Positions 52,258 through 60,597 of a stretch of 64,000 nt of DNA are shown here, in pieces. Origin of the DNA: DASZWJ01 sp963813895 (lineage in GTDB: Bacteria; Pseudomonadota; Gammaproteobacteria; JAURND01); contig CAWFAS010000003.1 in NCBI GenBank assembly GCA_963813895.1, positions 558,001-622,000 of the forward strand. Reading direction: 5' to 3'. The translations under genes and the position numbers were made by a program. The notes below the pieces were generated by a model. It had not been told where the DNA came from, ran no database searches, and saw nothing but the letters and a program-made list of their open reading frames with translations. Positions within the stretch are counted from its first letter, which is position 1. Each line of letters opens with the position of its first letter.

Positions 52258-52345
52258 GTTTTTCTCCTCTGAGTTTAAAAAAACCTGAAAGAGAAACACG
52301 CCTTGCCCCGAAGGGAAAATGGTTTTTCCCTAGCAGGATGTGGTT
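52258..52345 (-). promoter_or_regulatory. SD-proximal leader of the truncated gene
   Basis: Contains the poly-T-rich spacer and ribosome site (AGAGGAGAAAAACATG) seen in the other leaders, plus a GGGAAAAACC segment and a partly complementary TGTTTCTCT. The switch pairing is weaker here than in the others. Confidence 0.45.
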
Positions 52346-52518
52346 GAAAAAAGCGAATACAGTTCAGCCGCAAAATTTTCGTTAACCGAATAAACGGTAA
52401 CGCCGATCTTGCGTTGAAAAAGTAAGCGAATGGGACAGCAGAATCGCAGTGAGTTGCGACAGAAACGCGAGTAACCCGTTAGCCAGTAGAAAGGGCGGCA
52501 GGCCCTCGAATGATCTAG

Positions 52519-52663
52519 TAGAATCCCCGCAGAAACGGGTACGGGTACGGGTACGGGTACGGGTACGGGTACGGGTACGGCTACGATATCAGGATAAATC
52601 CCGAGGACCAGGGAAATTACATCGTAGCTACGCCTGGTTTCGCTGCAGTTTAAAGTCTTGCAG
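52519..52663 (-). ncRNA. Three-copy structured leader RNA, copy C
   Basis: In gene direction: CTGC...GCAG, then ACCAGG...CCTGGT. Inside its loop GCTACGAT pairs with ATCGTAGC beyond a TCGGGAT/ATCCTGA hairpin. A CCCG...CGGG hairpin, whose loop is swollen by ACGGGT repeats, and GGGGATTCTACT follow. Stems differ in sequence from copies A and B but are preserved. Confidence 0.75.
52535..52580 (+). repeat. ACGGGT hexanucleotide array inside RNA copy C
   Basis: Seven consecutive ACGGGT units plus a partial unit. Copies A and B have one unit or none at the same place. Confidence 0.9.
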
Positions 52664-52707
52664 CGAGCGACTCATATAATATAAATCATTCAGTATTCTA
52701 AATAATA

Positions 52708-54888
52708 TTAGCTATGTCCATTGAGTTGATTTTCAGAGCCTTCCTCAGTCTTTTCTAGTATGCTAGCTTCTTGTATATCAAATGCTTCAGTCGGTTTTCC
52801 TCCCGCATGAAGAATCTGGTGAAAACCTTGCGTGGCTACTGGAGATAAAGAAATCGCATTATTTGAAACATTCGTAGAACTTGTAGAAATTATGGGTCTT
52901 TGATTTTCTGTAGAGTAAATTAAATTACTTGGAGAGGGGGTTATAGTACAGTTTGATTTATTTTTATGGAAAAAATTGTCGGCGTTATTGAATCTAGAGT
53001 TACCCTTAGAGATTATAGTTTGCTCATCGGAGGTTATAGACTTTGAATCAAAGGATGAACTAATTGTTGAGTTTTCTAATGGTGCCGGTAATTTGATTTC
53101 TTTTTTATCGAGGTTAATGCCTTCTTGTCTCTTATATAAATATTCTCTCGCCATTTTCATTGATACAATATCCGTATCATTTGATAAGACATGCCGACAA
53201 GGATGGAAAGGCTCTAACCTTCCGATTAATTTGTGCTTATCAGGCCCGGCATGGCTAACAAAATTTTGTAAAATTTCTGGTATTTGATGTGCAAAATAGT
53301 ATTTTTCAGCCCAAGGATCACAAATTACAGCATCCCGCCCCCAGGCGGTATAATCATTTGGATCACTGCCAGGTAGCCGACCTAGAACGATAAAGGCATG
53401 GTTCCCCCCGGTGATATAAAATAACTCTGCTTGAAAATCTGTTTCTGCTTCGCCTGTAGCGGACAATAATTTACTTAAAAATTTCAATGAAACTGCACTT
53501 TTGTCGCTACAGCTTCCTGTTTGCGATTGTTCCGCCAAATTCGCTAATAAAATTTGACCTAAAGCATTCTCTGGGAGAAAGGATGTACTAGATTTTATCT
53601 CGTTTAACTGCCTAAGCGCTAATCTCTCATTTGCAAACATGCATTTATTTAAGTCTTGAAATTCTTCTTTAGTTCTTTCCCTATTAAGATCAGTGACGCC
53701 ACCTTTTGATACCAGTTGATTAGCAATTTCACCCGCGCCTTTGGCCAATGACAAGAGCCGATAGGCTTCAGCTGAGGGAGGCTGAAATTCATAATAAAAG
53801 AGAATGCGGTTAAGATTGGCATGTCGCCAAAAAAACCAAGCATCCTGTACAGGATAATCTTTAGTAGCTTTCTCAAAATTTAATTGAGCAGAATCTAGAA
53901 TATTTCTTAGGCATTTTTTGTAAGAAATTTCTTGATTTTTGGCTTTTTTTATGACTTCTAAGATAAAGTTGCAAAACTCATTTGTTAATATTTGAGCATT
54001 TTCTTTACTGTCGGAAAGGCTATCGGAGACAGCTTCATGAATTTTTGTGACAATACGCTCTATATGACTATCATCCCCCTCAATTTTTACTTCATCAACA
54101 TCACAAGAATCTTGATCATCATTAATGGCTTGATACATTGATAATCGATTAATAATTTCTTCGGAATATTTTAGTTTTTTTGCAGTTGTAAGCGTATCGC
54201 TAATGCCATGCACGGGTAGATAAAACTCGCTGTTGCTACATTCTTTGAATTTTTTCCCTAAAAGATCAATGAGATCCAAAGGAATGGGGGAAAAATCTGC
54301 AAGTTCTGCAATTACTCCAATCATAATCAAATTAAAGCCAGATCGAGGAATGATTCCTGGAGGCATTGAATTTTTTTTAAAACATTGTTTGTAAACGCCA
54401 GGATCTGTATTGTTTAGAAGGATTGTTGCATGATCAAATTTTCCCGTCACCAAAGCTTTGTGGGCTGGCAAAATCATAGTTTGCGTGTCCGATAAGTGGA
54501 GGTCAGCTCCTGCGCCTATTAGCATTTTTGTGATTGCTGAAGAGGCGAATTTCACTGCTATGAATAAAATAGTTTCTTTTTTTGTTAGATTATTGTGGTC
54601 TTTTAGAATTTTTTCAATTTCACCCTTTGAAAAGACTTGTTCTAAACGTAGATTAATTTTAATTGGTAAGTTTTTTTTAAGCAAATTACTTACAGTGATC
54701 TCATCATTATTAAGCACGGCTAAAAAGAGTTGTTTTTCGAGTTCCCCGTGTTGAATTGAATTATTGAGTTTGATATCTTCAGAATGCTGTGAGTATTCAG
54801 GTAGTTTTTTGAGCCCTGAAGAAAAGGGTTGAGTAGAAGAGCTGATTTTGCTTGATTTTAAATCTATTTCAGTTTCATTTTGAGACAT
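52708..54888 (-). CDS. Ankyrin-repeat protein with papain-like cysteine protease domain, candidate effector
   Basis: A 726-residue protein without signal peptide or membrane helices. Residues 50-160 hold ankyrin-like repeats (ETILFIAVKFASSAITKMLI, GAGADLHLSD). A helical part follows (280-450). A papain- or transglutaminase-like catalytic triad is visible: C460 in QTGSCSDKSAVSLKFLSK, H497 in TGGNHAFIVLGRL and D524 in DAVICDPWAEKYY. The C-terminal 140 residues are low-complexity, ending with an acidic stretch (EKTEEGSENQ) like the E-rich signals of Dot/Icm substrates. Host-acting protease or deamidase activity is inferred. The gene is AT-rich, stands alone and lies between two 353-bp direct repeats. 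Confidence 0.7.
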   Translation of the reverse strand: MSQNETEIDLKSSKISSSTQPFSSGLKKLPEYSQHSEDIKLNNSIQHGELEKQLFLAVLNNDEITVSNLLKKNLPIKINLRLEQVFSKGEIEKILKDHNNLTKKETILFIAVKFASSAITKMLIGAGADLHLSDTQTMILPAHKALVTGKFDHATILLNNTDPGVYKQCFKKNSMPPGIIPRSGFNLIMIGVIAELADFSPIPLDLIDLLGKKFKECSNSEFYLPVHGISDTLTTAKKLKYSEEIINRLSMYQAINDDQDSCDVDEVKIEGDDSHIERIVTKIHEAVSDSLSDSKENAQILTNEFCNFILEVIKKAKNQEISYKKCLRNILDSAQLNFEKATKDYPVQDAWFFWRHANLNRILFYYEFQPPSAEAYRLLSLAKGAGEIANQLVSKGGVTDLNRERTKEEFQDLNKCMFANERLALRQLNEIKSSTSFLPENALGQILLANLAEQSQTGSCSDKSAVSLKFLSKLLSATGEAETDFQAELFYITGGNHAFIVLGRLPGSDPNDYTAWGRDAVICDPWAEKYYFAHQIPEILQNFVSHAGPDKHKLIGRLEPFHPCRHVLSNDTDIVSMKMAREYLYKRQEGINLDKKEIKLPAPLENSTISSSFDSKSITSDEQTIISKGNSRFNNADNFFHKNKSNCTITPSPSNLIYSTENQRPIISTSSTNVSNNAISLSPVATQGFHQILHAGGKPTEAFDIQEASILEKTEEGSENQLNGHS

Positions 54889-55135
54889 TCGAATGTACCA
54901 GAGATTAATGGCAAATTCTTATCTTATCTCGTTTAGATTAACAGAATATTAAATTGTAATATTGCAACGCGGTTACGAATTGACTCAAATTAAACCTAAC
55001 TAAAGGAAGATAAATTTCCCTCCAAAAACCTCAACGTTGACTCATAATTCACCTACCCAAGGAAAGAGGTGAATTTATGAAAAGAAGGTCAATTTAGAGC
55101 ATTTTGTTCGTCGTTATGTGCGATCTAAGCGCAAC

Positions 55136-55489
55136 CTCGACGCTAAAAATTTTTGACCCGCCGTTGCTAATAAAAATTGATCCCCTTCTCATGAACAAAG
55201 TTCATCGTAGTCTGCCATTTCCAGTCAACGAAATCCCCTCACTATGCTCTGACAGCCCACAAATAGCTCTATGACTGGGTGATATTTATTATATGCTGCC
55301 GATAGCTTATAACTGATGGCTCATTATTGTAGTTTTAATAAAATACTGCTACTTTTACGGTGAAATGGATGTGCGGGACTTTTGCGGGGATTAGTATGAC
55401 ACGGTTGGGTCCGGTTAGGCCAATTGTAGTGGGCGCCCGGGTTAAAAAACAATTTAAAATCAATATGTTACAAAATTAAATGCGGGTTT
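55136..55489 (+). repeat. 353-bp direct repeat, right copy
   Basis: Second copy of the repeat at 51844-52196, same orientation. Its last bases run straight into the anticodon loop of the tRNA-Thr fragment, so the repeat ends at an attachment site. Confidence 0.85.
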
Positions 55490-55531
55490 GTAATCAGTAG
55501 GTCCCGGGTTCGACTCCTGGTGCCAGCACCA
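55488..55531 (+). tRNA. 3' part of tRNA-Thr(UGU), attachment-site remnant
   Basis: TTGTAATCAG (anticodon UGU and 3' anticodon stem), TAGGTC variable region, CCGGG-TTCGACT-CCTGG T arm and acceptor strand TGCCAGC-A-CCA match the distal half of tRNA-Thr(UGU). The D arm and 5' acceptor strand are absent, since the 353-bp repeat stands there instead. Integrases commonly use the 3' end of tRNA genes, so this is an att site left by integration. The intact gene is not in the window. Confidence 0.85.
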
Positions 55532-55659
55532 GTTAAATCAAGTGGTTAAGAGGGGTTAAAAAATATTTTTCTAACATTCTGTGTAATTTTAGTGTAATTA
55601 ACCCAAATGTTTCAACTTGGTTTAGTTTTTGTGCAACCAATACCTTCATTCCCTTTCAT

Positions 55660-56445
55660 ATGATACCTACCCCTATTATTGCTACTATTAGTAAAATCCT
55701 AGGCGCCCGATATACTCATAGTGACTTAGAAATACTATTTTTAACAAACGAGGCACCGGAAGAAGTGCCTGGTGGCAATAAAGTTGACAAATGTTTTTCT
55801 TGGCTCAAAGCTTGCAATAGTGCTACTTCACCCAGCCCTTTTAAAGTAGTAGGCAGCATTTTAAAAAATTTTATGGAGATCGATCGCCCTTACGATTCCG
55901 AACAATCTGCTGACCGCCAGGAAATTAATGACAAACTCGCACAGCACGGTTTGAGCTACCAACAAGGAGGATTGATTTTAAATGCAAGCACCGGCATCCC
56001 AATTCGAACCTTGCATGATATCCTTAAAAATAAAGATCTTCCCGGCGTTGAGCAAGAATTCCAGAGAGCCCTCACCACAATTGAATCTGATCCACCTGCC
56101 GGCTTAACTGCAGCATCATCAATCATAGAATCATTATGTAAAATTTACATAGGGGATAAAGGCCTAAAATTGCCAACCGTACTAACCATTAAACCCTTAT
56201 GGGAAGTTGTTAGCAAAGACCTGGGACTTGACCCTAAGCTGTTAATTGATAATGATTTGAAAAAAATACTATCTGGATTAACTTCAATAATTGACGGACT
56301 CGGTTCGATACGCACTCATGGCGGTTCTGCCCACGGCAAAGGGCGCAAACCATATAGTATTGAGGCACGCCATGCCCGCTTAGCAGTTCATTCCGCACAT
56401 ACCTTATGTGTTTTTATTATAGAAACTTGGCAAAAAAGGGGTTAA
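55660..56445 (+). CDS. Abortive infection (Abi C-terminus) family protein
   Basis: A 261-residue protein. The C-terminal part (140-260) carries the PF14355-type motif: LTAASSIIESLCKIYIGDKG, then LSGLTSIIDGLGSIRTHGGS followed by AHGKGRK and ARHARLAVHSAHTLCVFIIE. The N-terminal 90 residues are unassigned. This domain is frequent in phage-defence genes carried by integrative elements, though its activity is not known. It is the first gene inside the tRNA attachment remnant, so it probably belongs to element cargo. No clear ribosome site precedes the ATG, and an upstream start is not excluded. Confidence 0.75.
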   Translation: MIPTPIIATISKILGARYTHSDLEILFLTNEAPEEVPGGNKVDKCFSWLKACNSATSPSPFKVVGSILKNFMEIDRPYDSEQSADRQEINDKLAQHGLSYQQGGLILNASTGIPIRTLHDILKNKDLPGVEQEFQRALTTIESDPPAGLTAASSIIESLCKIYIGDKGLKLPTVLTIKPLWEVVSKDLGLDPKLLIDNDLKKILSGLTSIIDGLGSIRTHGGSAHGKGRKPYSIEARHARLAVHSAHTLCVFIIETWQKRG

Positions 56446-56472
56446 TATACACGATACTTAAATTACAGCGCA

Positions 56473-57414
56473 TCAAAATTCAGTTACTTGCCGCTTTAAT
56501 TCCTCATCAGTTATATCTGGTTGAGACTTGAACCACTCCATCGTAGAAATTACTTCTTCATCCTCTAAAGCTAATCTATAAAAAAAATCCTTATAAATAG
56601 TTGGCATTAATTGTTTAAATATTTTCGGTTGGTCCCCCAGGAAAAAACCAGATATCGGAGCATTAAATCCGAGTTTTTGCTCCATCGGAACATCAACCAA
56701 TAGAATAGGATTGTAAAGAGCCAAAATGACACATATTGTCTGAACAACTTCAATATAAACATCCAAGAATTTATTCATAGTTGATTTGGATATATTTGGA
56801 ACATATATGCCGCCTAGACAGACATGACTTAATTCCAATTTATCATAACTTTTTTCAAACCCTCTCACATGCGTAACATCGCATATTTCTGTGTAATATA
56901 GATGTTTCAATTTTTCTTTAAATTGAAACCGTCCATCAAAAATTTTATATCTTGGGAGCTCAAAGATATAATTTACCATTCTTTTAAAAAAAGGTGTCTC
57001 TGATTGTGAATGCCACCAGGAATTTACTTCAGAAATTTTTATATTAGCATCACTAAAATAGACAACAACACACATCATCTCTAATGCTCTTTTGAGATTA
57101 TCATATGCCGATCTATATGATCCAATTAAAAGATGGTTTATAGAATCCTGCAAAGCTCTTTGAGTCTCATTGGATGGAAAAAAACTTATTCTTTGTAAAG
57201 TATCTAGGTAAGATTTAAATCCGTCTAAAAAAATATGATTAATAAAAACGACACATGAGTATAATAGGTCTTTATTTTTAAACTCATCATTAACATAATT
57301 CGTCACCTGAATAGTACGCCCCTGTATACCATCTGAATATATTTTCGCCTGTTTTTTAAGCTCGTCACTATTAAGTTTTTTCATTTCTGCTAGATATTCT
57401 TTATCAATTTCCAT
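56473..57414 (-). CDS. Hypothetical helical protein, defence-cargo candidate
   Basis: A 313-residue, mostly helical protein with no membrane segment. The region 85-120 (QRALQDSINHLLIGSYRSAY, DNLKRALEMMCVVVYF) has the look of a HEPN-type helical bundle, but no RNase motif (R-x4-6-H) is evident. It matches no family known to me. It is 47 bases downstream of a gene with a nuclease-like motif on the same strand and probably forms an operon with it. It faces the Abi gene. Confidence 0.55.
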   Translation of the reverse strand: MEIDKEYLAEMKKLNSDELKKQAKIYSDGIQGRTIQVTNYVNDEFKNKDLLYSCVVFINHIFLDGFKSYLDTLQRISFFPSNETQRALQDSINHLLIGSYRSAYDNLKRALEMMCVVVYFSDANIKISEVNSWWHSQSETPFFKRMVNYIFELPRYKIFDGRFQFKEKLKHLYYTEICDVTHVRGFEKSYDKLELSHVCLGGIYVPNISKSTMNKFLDVYIEVVQTICVILALYNPILLVDVPMEQKLGFNAPISGFFLGDQPKIFKQLMPTIYKDFFYRLALEDEEVISTMEWFKSQPDITDEELKRQVTEF

Positions 57415-57461
57415 TAGAACACCTTTTTAGGAGCAATATATTAATTTTTTATATGAGACGC

Positions 57462-58601
57462 TTAATACCTATCAAGATCGTGAAGGCGAACACCTCGGAG
57501 AGAGAAAACTGATTCTTTTATTTGCTGCTCCAGGATATCATCATTCTCCCAGGGATAATTCAAAAATAACCAATGAATCCTAAAGTATCCATCGTTTTCA
57601 GCCACAAATATTAAACCCACACATTTGGTTAAGCGCCGATCATATTTATGTAATTGAGAAAAATTTTCCAATGCGGCTTGCCATTTGTCTGACAGATTTT
57701 TTGGACAAGCTATGAAAACAAATCCACAGTCTAATCTAGATATAGCCATTCTATAAGGCTGCTTTACTTCGCCGTTCATAGCATCTTGATAGGCGCGATC
57801 AAACCTTATCTTGAAGTGACGGGCTTCGTGCCTCATTAATTTGGCCATCTCCTGCGCTATAAAATAATAATCAGTTTCATTATCTTGAAATATTATTTTA
57901 TCATGCATCCTTCGAATTATTATTTCTATATTCCATTCATCACCTTTTTTATTTATTGAATCAAGATCAATGTCGAATTTTATTGACGGGCTTACCTTAT
58001 GTTGCCCGGATATATATTGTCCTAACAAGCAAGACTCTGGAATATTTCGTATCTTATCCGAAAAATTTTCTATCAATTTTCTCCGAAATGAGAAATATTC
58101 AGCAACTTCAGATGGGGTAATAAGAGTTGAAATAATGAGTCCGTAATTTTCATAAGATAAAATATGAATAATACCAACTTCTTTACTAATGTAATATTTT
58201 ATTTCTTTGCAAGAGCTTGGAAGTAATTTGTGAGCCTGATAAGCTACAATTTGGTACAATTCGTGCGAGGAAGTTTCTTTCAATATAAAATCATGACCAC
58301 GTTGATTAGCTACTTTTACCCCATTCTCTCCACTCAAATATTTACGTGTACTTTTAATCTGCTTTACTGCAAGTTTCAGAATCTTATTTTCAAACCATCT
58401 TCGTTCATTATCCTCTGTCGTACCTTCTCCGACAACCCTTTCTTTTAATTGAAAGACAATCAAAAGCTGGTCTAGAGAAATAACGCCATCTGCCAGCTCA
58501 ACTAAATTGCCATTGGCATCAGAAAATTTTTTTGGCTCATAAGTAAACTCACTAAAAAAATAATTTTCATTAATATTTGTGATTTTTCTTTCTAAACTCA
58601 T
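57462..58601 (-). CDS. Hypothetical protein with PD-(D/E)XK nuclease-like N-terminus
   Basis: A 379-residue soluble protein of unknown family. Residues 30-95 show a restriction-fold pattern: ELADGVISLD with acidic D38, then LLIVFQLKER (Q51, K53, E54), followed by a helix LAVKQIKSTRKYL with Q81. This resembles the D...Q-x-K core of NERD-like nucleases. The remaining 280 residues are mixed alpha-beta and unassigned. With the helical protein downstream it forms a two-gene unit between an att remnant and an integrase, a typical place for defence systems. Nuclease activity is inferred only. Confidence 0.55.
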   Translation of the reverse strand: MSLERKITNINENYFFSEFTYEPKKFSDANGNLVELADGVISLDQLLIVFQLKERVVGEGTTEDNERRWFENKILKLAVKQIKSTRKYLSGENGVKVANQRGHDFILKETSSHELYQIVAYQAHKLLPSSCKEIKYYISKEVGIIHILSYENYGLIISTLITPSEVAEYFSFRRKLIENFSDKIRNIPESCLLGQYISGQHKVSPSIKFDIDLDSINKKGDEWNIEIIIRRMHDKIIFQDNETDYYFIAQEMAKLMRHEARHFKIRFDRAYQDAMNGEVKQPYRMAISRLDCGFVFIACPKNLSDKWQAALENFSQLHKYDRRLTKCVGLIFVAENDGYFRIHWLFLNYPWENDDILEQQIKESVFSLRGVRLHDLDRY

Positions 58602-58628
58602 AAATTACCTTCTATAAAAAACAGAACT

Positions 58629-59777
58629 CTAACCTTTAGCAGACATTAAATTATATCTCGCTTCGAGTTTATCCATAGCCTCCTGAATATGCGCCCCATT
58701 CTGATGACTATACCTCTCCACCATCTGCAAAGTTTTATGCCCTGAAATTCTCTTAACTGTAGGTAAATCAATCCCGGCCTGCACCAAATGAGTAATGGCC
58801 GTATGCCGCAAAGTATGACGCACCACCTCTTTAATATTCAACCCTGCCGACTCAACCACCCTGCGAAAAGGCTTTTCAATAGATATAGCATGACCACTTT
58901 TTGATGCCCTTGAAGCAAACAACCATTGCTGCCCCGCTTCAGCCATTTGCAAATATTTGGCCAAAATTCCTGCCAAATGGGAGGTGATCGGCTGCTGACG
59001 CATACCTCCTTTAGCTTTAGGGATATGTATAATACGCCGCTCCAAATCAATATGCCCCAGCCTGATAGATAAAATTTCCATACGCCGCATGGCTGTTTCC
59101 AGGCCAATCACAATAAACAGATAAATATGTTGATTTTGATCTTGGGTAGCCATCTCCAGCAAACGGTTAATCTGCTCGGTAGTTAAATAGGTAATCTTGC
59201 TTTGGTCTTCTTTGATTAGTTTAGTTTTAGCTGGTCTTTTATCCAGCCATTCCCACTCTAATGCTTTGGTAAACAAATGGGATAAGGAAGCTAATTCACG
59301 GTTGATACTACTGGGCTTAGCCTTGGCTTCTGAACGCATTTTTTTAAAGCGTTCAACATCAAAACTGCTTACTTTATTCAATGGAGTTTCACGAAAGAAA
59401 GGAATAAAATGCAGCCGCATATGGTATCGTTTGGACTTCAGATTTCGCCCGCCTTCTGCTTCCAGCTTTTCCAGATATTGTTGCGCCGCCTCCCTAAAGC
59501 CAAAAACAATTTTACGTCCTTTGGGCAAATTTAAACGTCCTGTTTTAGCCTCCTGCTTCACGCGCTGGATAAATTCCTCTGCTTGGGTTCTGGTTGTGCC
59601 ATCAGACTCTTTACCAATGACACGGTGTATACGCTGACCATCCACCATAACATTCACCGCGTATCGGCCATCACCATTAGTCAAGCGCTCAAAAGTAATT
59701 CCATGCTCACTTACAGTTTCATTTGCTTTTAATTGACGAATACCAGTTCGAGTTAATTTATTAAATTTAACGGACAT
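58629..59777 (-). CDS. int: Phage-type tyrosine integrase
   Basis: A 382-residue integrase. An arm-binding type N-terminus (HGITFERLTNGDGRYAVNVM) and a core-binding domain (KIVFGFREAAQQYLEKLEAE) precede the catalytic part: IGLETAMRRMEILSIRLGHI (first R), IPKAKGGMRQQPI (K), VRHTLRHTAITHLVQAG (H-x-x-R), ISGHKTLQMVERYSHQN (H and Y). All catalytic residues are present. It probably recombines at the tRNA-Thr(UGU) 3' end found 3.1 kb to its left. It overlaps the start of the gene before it by 11 bases, so the two are linked. Confidence 0.92.
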   Translation of the reverse strand: MSVKFNKLTRTGIRQLKANETVSEHGITFERLTNGDGRYAVNVMVDGQRIHRVIGKESDGTTRTQAEEFIQRVKQEAKTGRLNLPKGRKIVFGFREAAQQYLEKLEAEGGRNLKSKRYHMRLHFIPFFRETPLNKVSSFDVERFKKMRSEAKAKPSSINRELASLSHLFTKALEWEWLDKRPAKTKLIKEDQSKITYLTTEQINRLLEMATQDQNQHIYLFIVIGLETAMRRMEILSIRLGHIDLERRIIHIPKAKGGMRQQPITSHLAGILAKYLQMAEAGQQWLFASRASKSGHAISIEKPFRRVVESAGLNIKEVVRHTLRHTAITHLVQAGIDLPTVKRISGHKTLQMVERYSHQNGAHIQEAMDKLEARYNLMSAKG

Positions 59778-60444
59778 CAGGAGCCACCACTTTGATTGGA
59801 TACGGATAATATTCCGGTTTTTTAACTGTCCGGCTAACGGATAATTTCATTTGCTTTAATTTTTCAATCGATTCCTTACCATCTAAAATACCCCGCATTA
59901 ACGGCCAGTACTCACGTAAATGTTCCCTAATCAGACCGTGGCGATCTACTACCGGCCACCATTCTTTATCGAGCACTTTCCCAGCTTTGGTTTCCACGTT
60001 AATTTCAAAGTGCTCCCAGAAATAGGGTTTATGTACAATGATTTGCCACAACTCTTCTTCTTCGGCTGTTAACAAATCCGGCAAAAACAATGCCAATGCT
60101 GCAAACCGATCAGCCTCTTCCGCTGACCAAATTAAATCAGCGGCGGCTTTCATCGATATATTTTGATATTTACGCTTGCCAAATAAATAGCGATCAGTTT
60201 GTGCGCGTTCAGTCAGCACCAATGGAATTTTATGCCGCTCGGCAGCTTCTTCAATTAAGCCTTCTATCAGACTGGAAAGGGTACGCCGTTCTTGCCTCGC
60301 CATGACTTCAGCTATGAAGCGCAACTTCGGGTTTAAACGTGTCTGGATAATTTCTGAGCGGTTCAGTTTACCACCCGCTCCTTTCTTCGGCTGCTTTTTT
60401 TTGACAGCCTTAAGATTAGGTTTAGGAATTTTTTTAGTTTCCAT
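59767..60444 (-). CDS. Hypothetical integrase-linked protein, possible RHH start
   Basis: About 225 residues. The basic start (KAVKKKQPKKGAGGKLNRSE) is followed by IIQTRLNPKLRFIAEVMARQ and RRTLSSLIEGLIEEAAE, a strand-helix-helix series that fits a ribbon-helix-helix DNA-binding domain. The rest (SMKAAADLIWSAEEADRFAA, WPVVDRHGLIREHLREYWPL) is helical and unassigned. Met 60444 is chosen because AAAGGA lies 6 bases before it. It overlaps the integrase gene and is divergent from the AlpA-like gene, so it may control integrase expression. Confidence 0.6.
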   Translation of the reverse strand: METKKIPKPNLKAVKKKQPKKGAGGKLNRSEIIQTRLNPKLRFIAEVMARQERRTLSSLIEGLIEEAAERHKIPLVLTERAQTDRYLFGKRKYQNISMKAAADLIWSAEEADRFAALALFLPDLLTAEEEELWQIIVHKPYFWEHFEINVETKAGKVLDKEWWPVVDRHGLIREHLREYWPLMRGILDGKESIEKLKQMKLSVSRTVKKPEYYPYPIKVVAPDVR

Positions 60445-60597
60445 GGTCTTTCCTTTAAATGAAAGGTTCAATTTTATTCTCGCAAGTTCTAATTTATGCT
60501 ATCTGATATTGTAACGATTTACAATACATAATTTCTGTATTATTCTTCATTACATATTTTAATGCAACTTGTTTCTCTAAAATGGAGGTAATGTTCT

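Noticed and set aside
52449..52679. Plus-strand frame encoding alternating R and V residues
   Set aside because: It is the translation of the ACGGGT repeat inside the leader RNA. It has no start signal and lies antisense to a structured leader.
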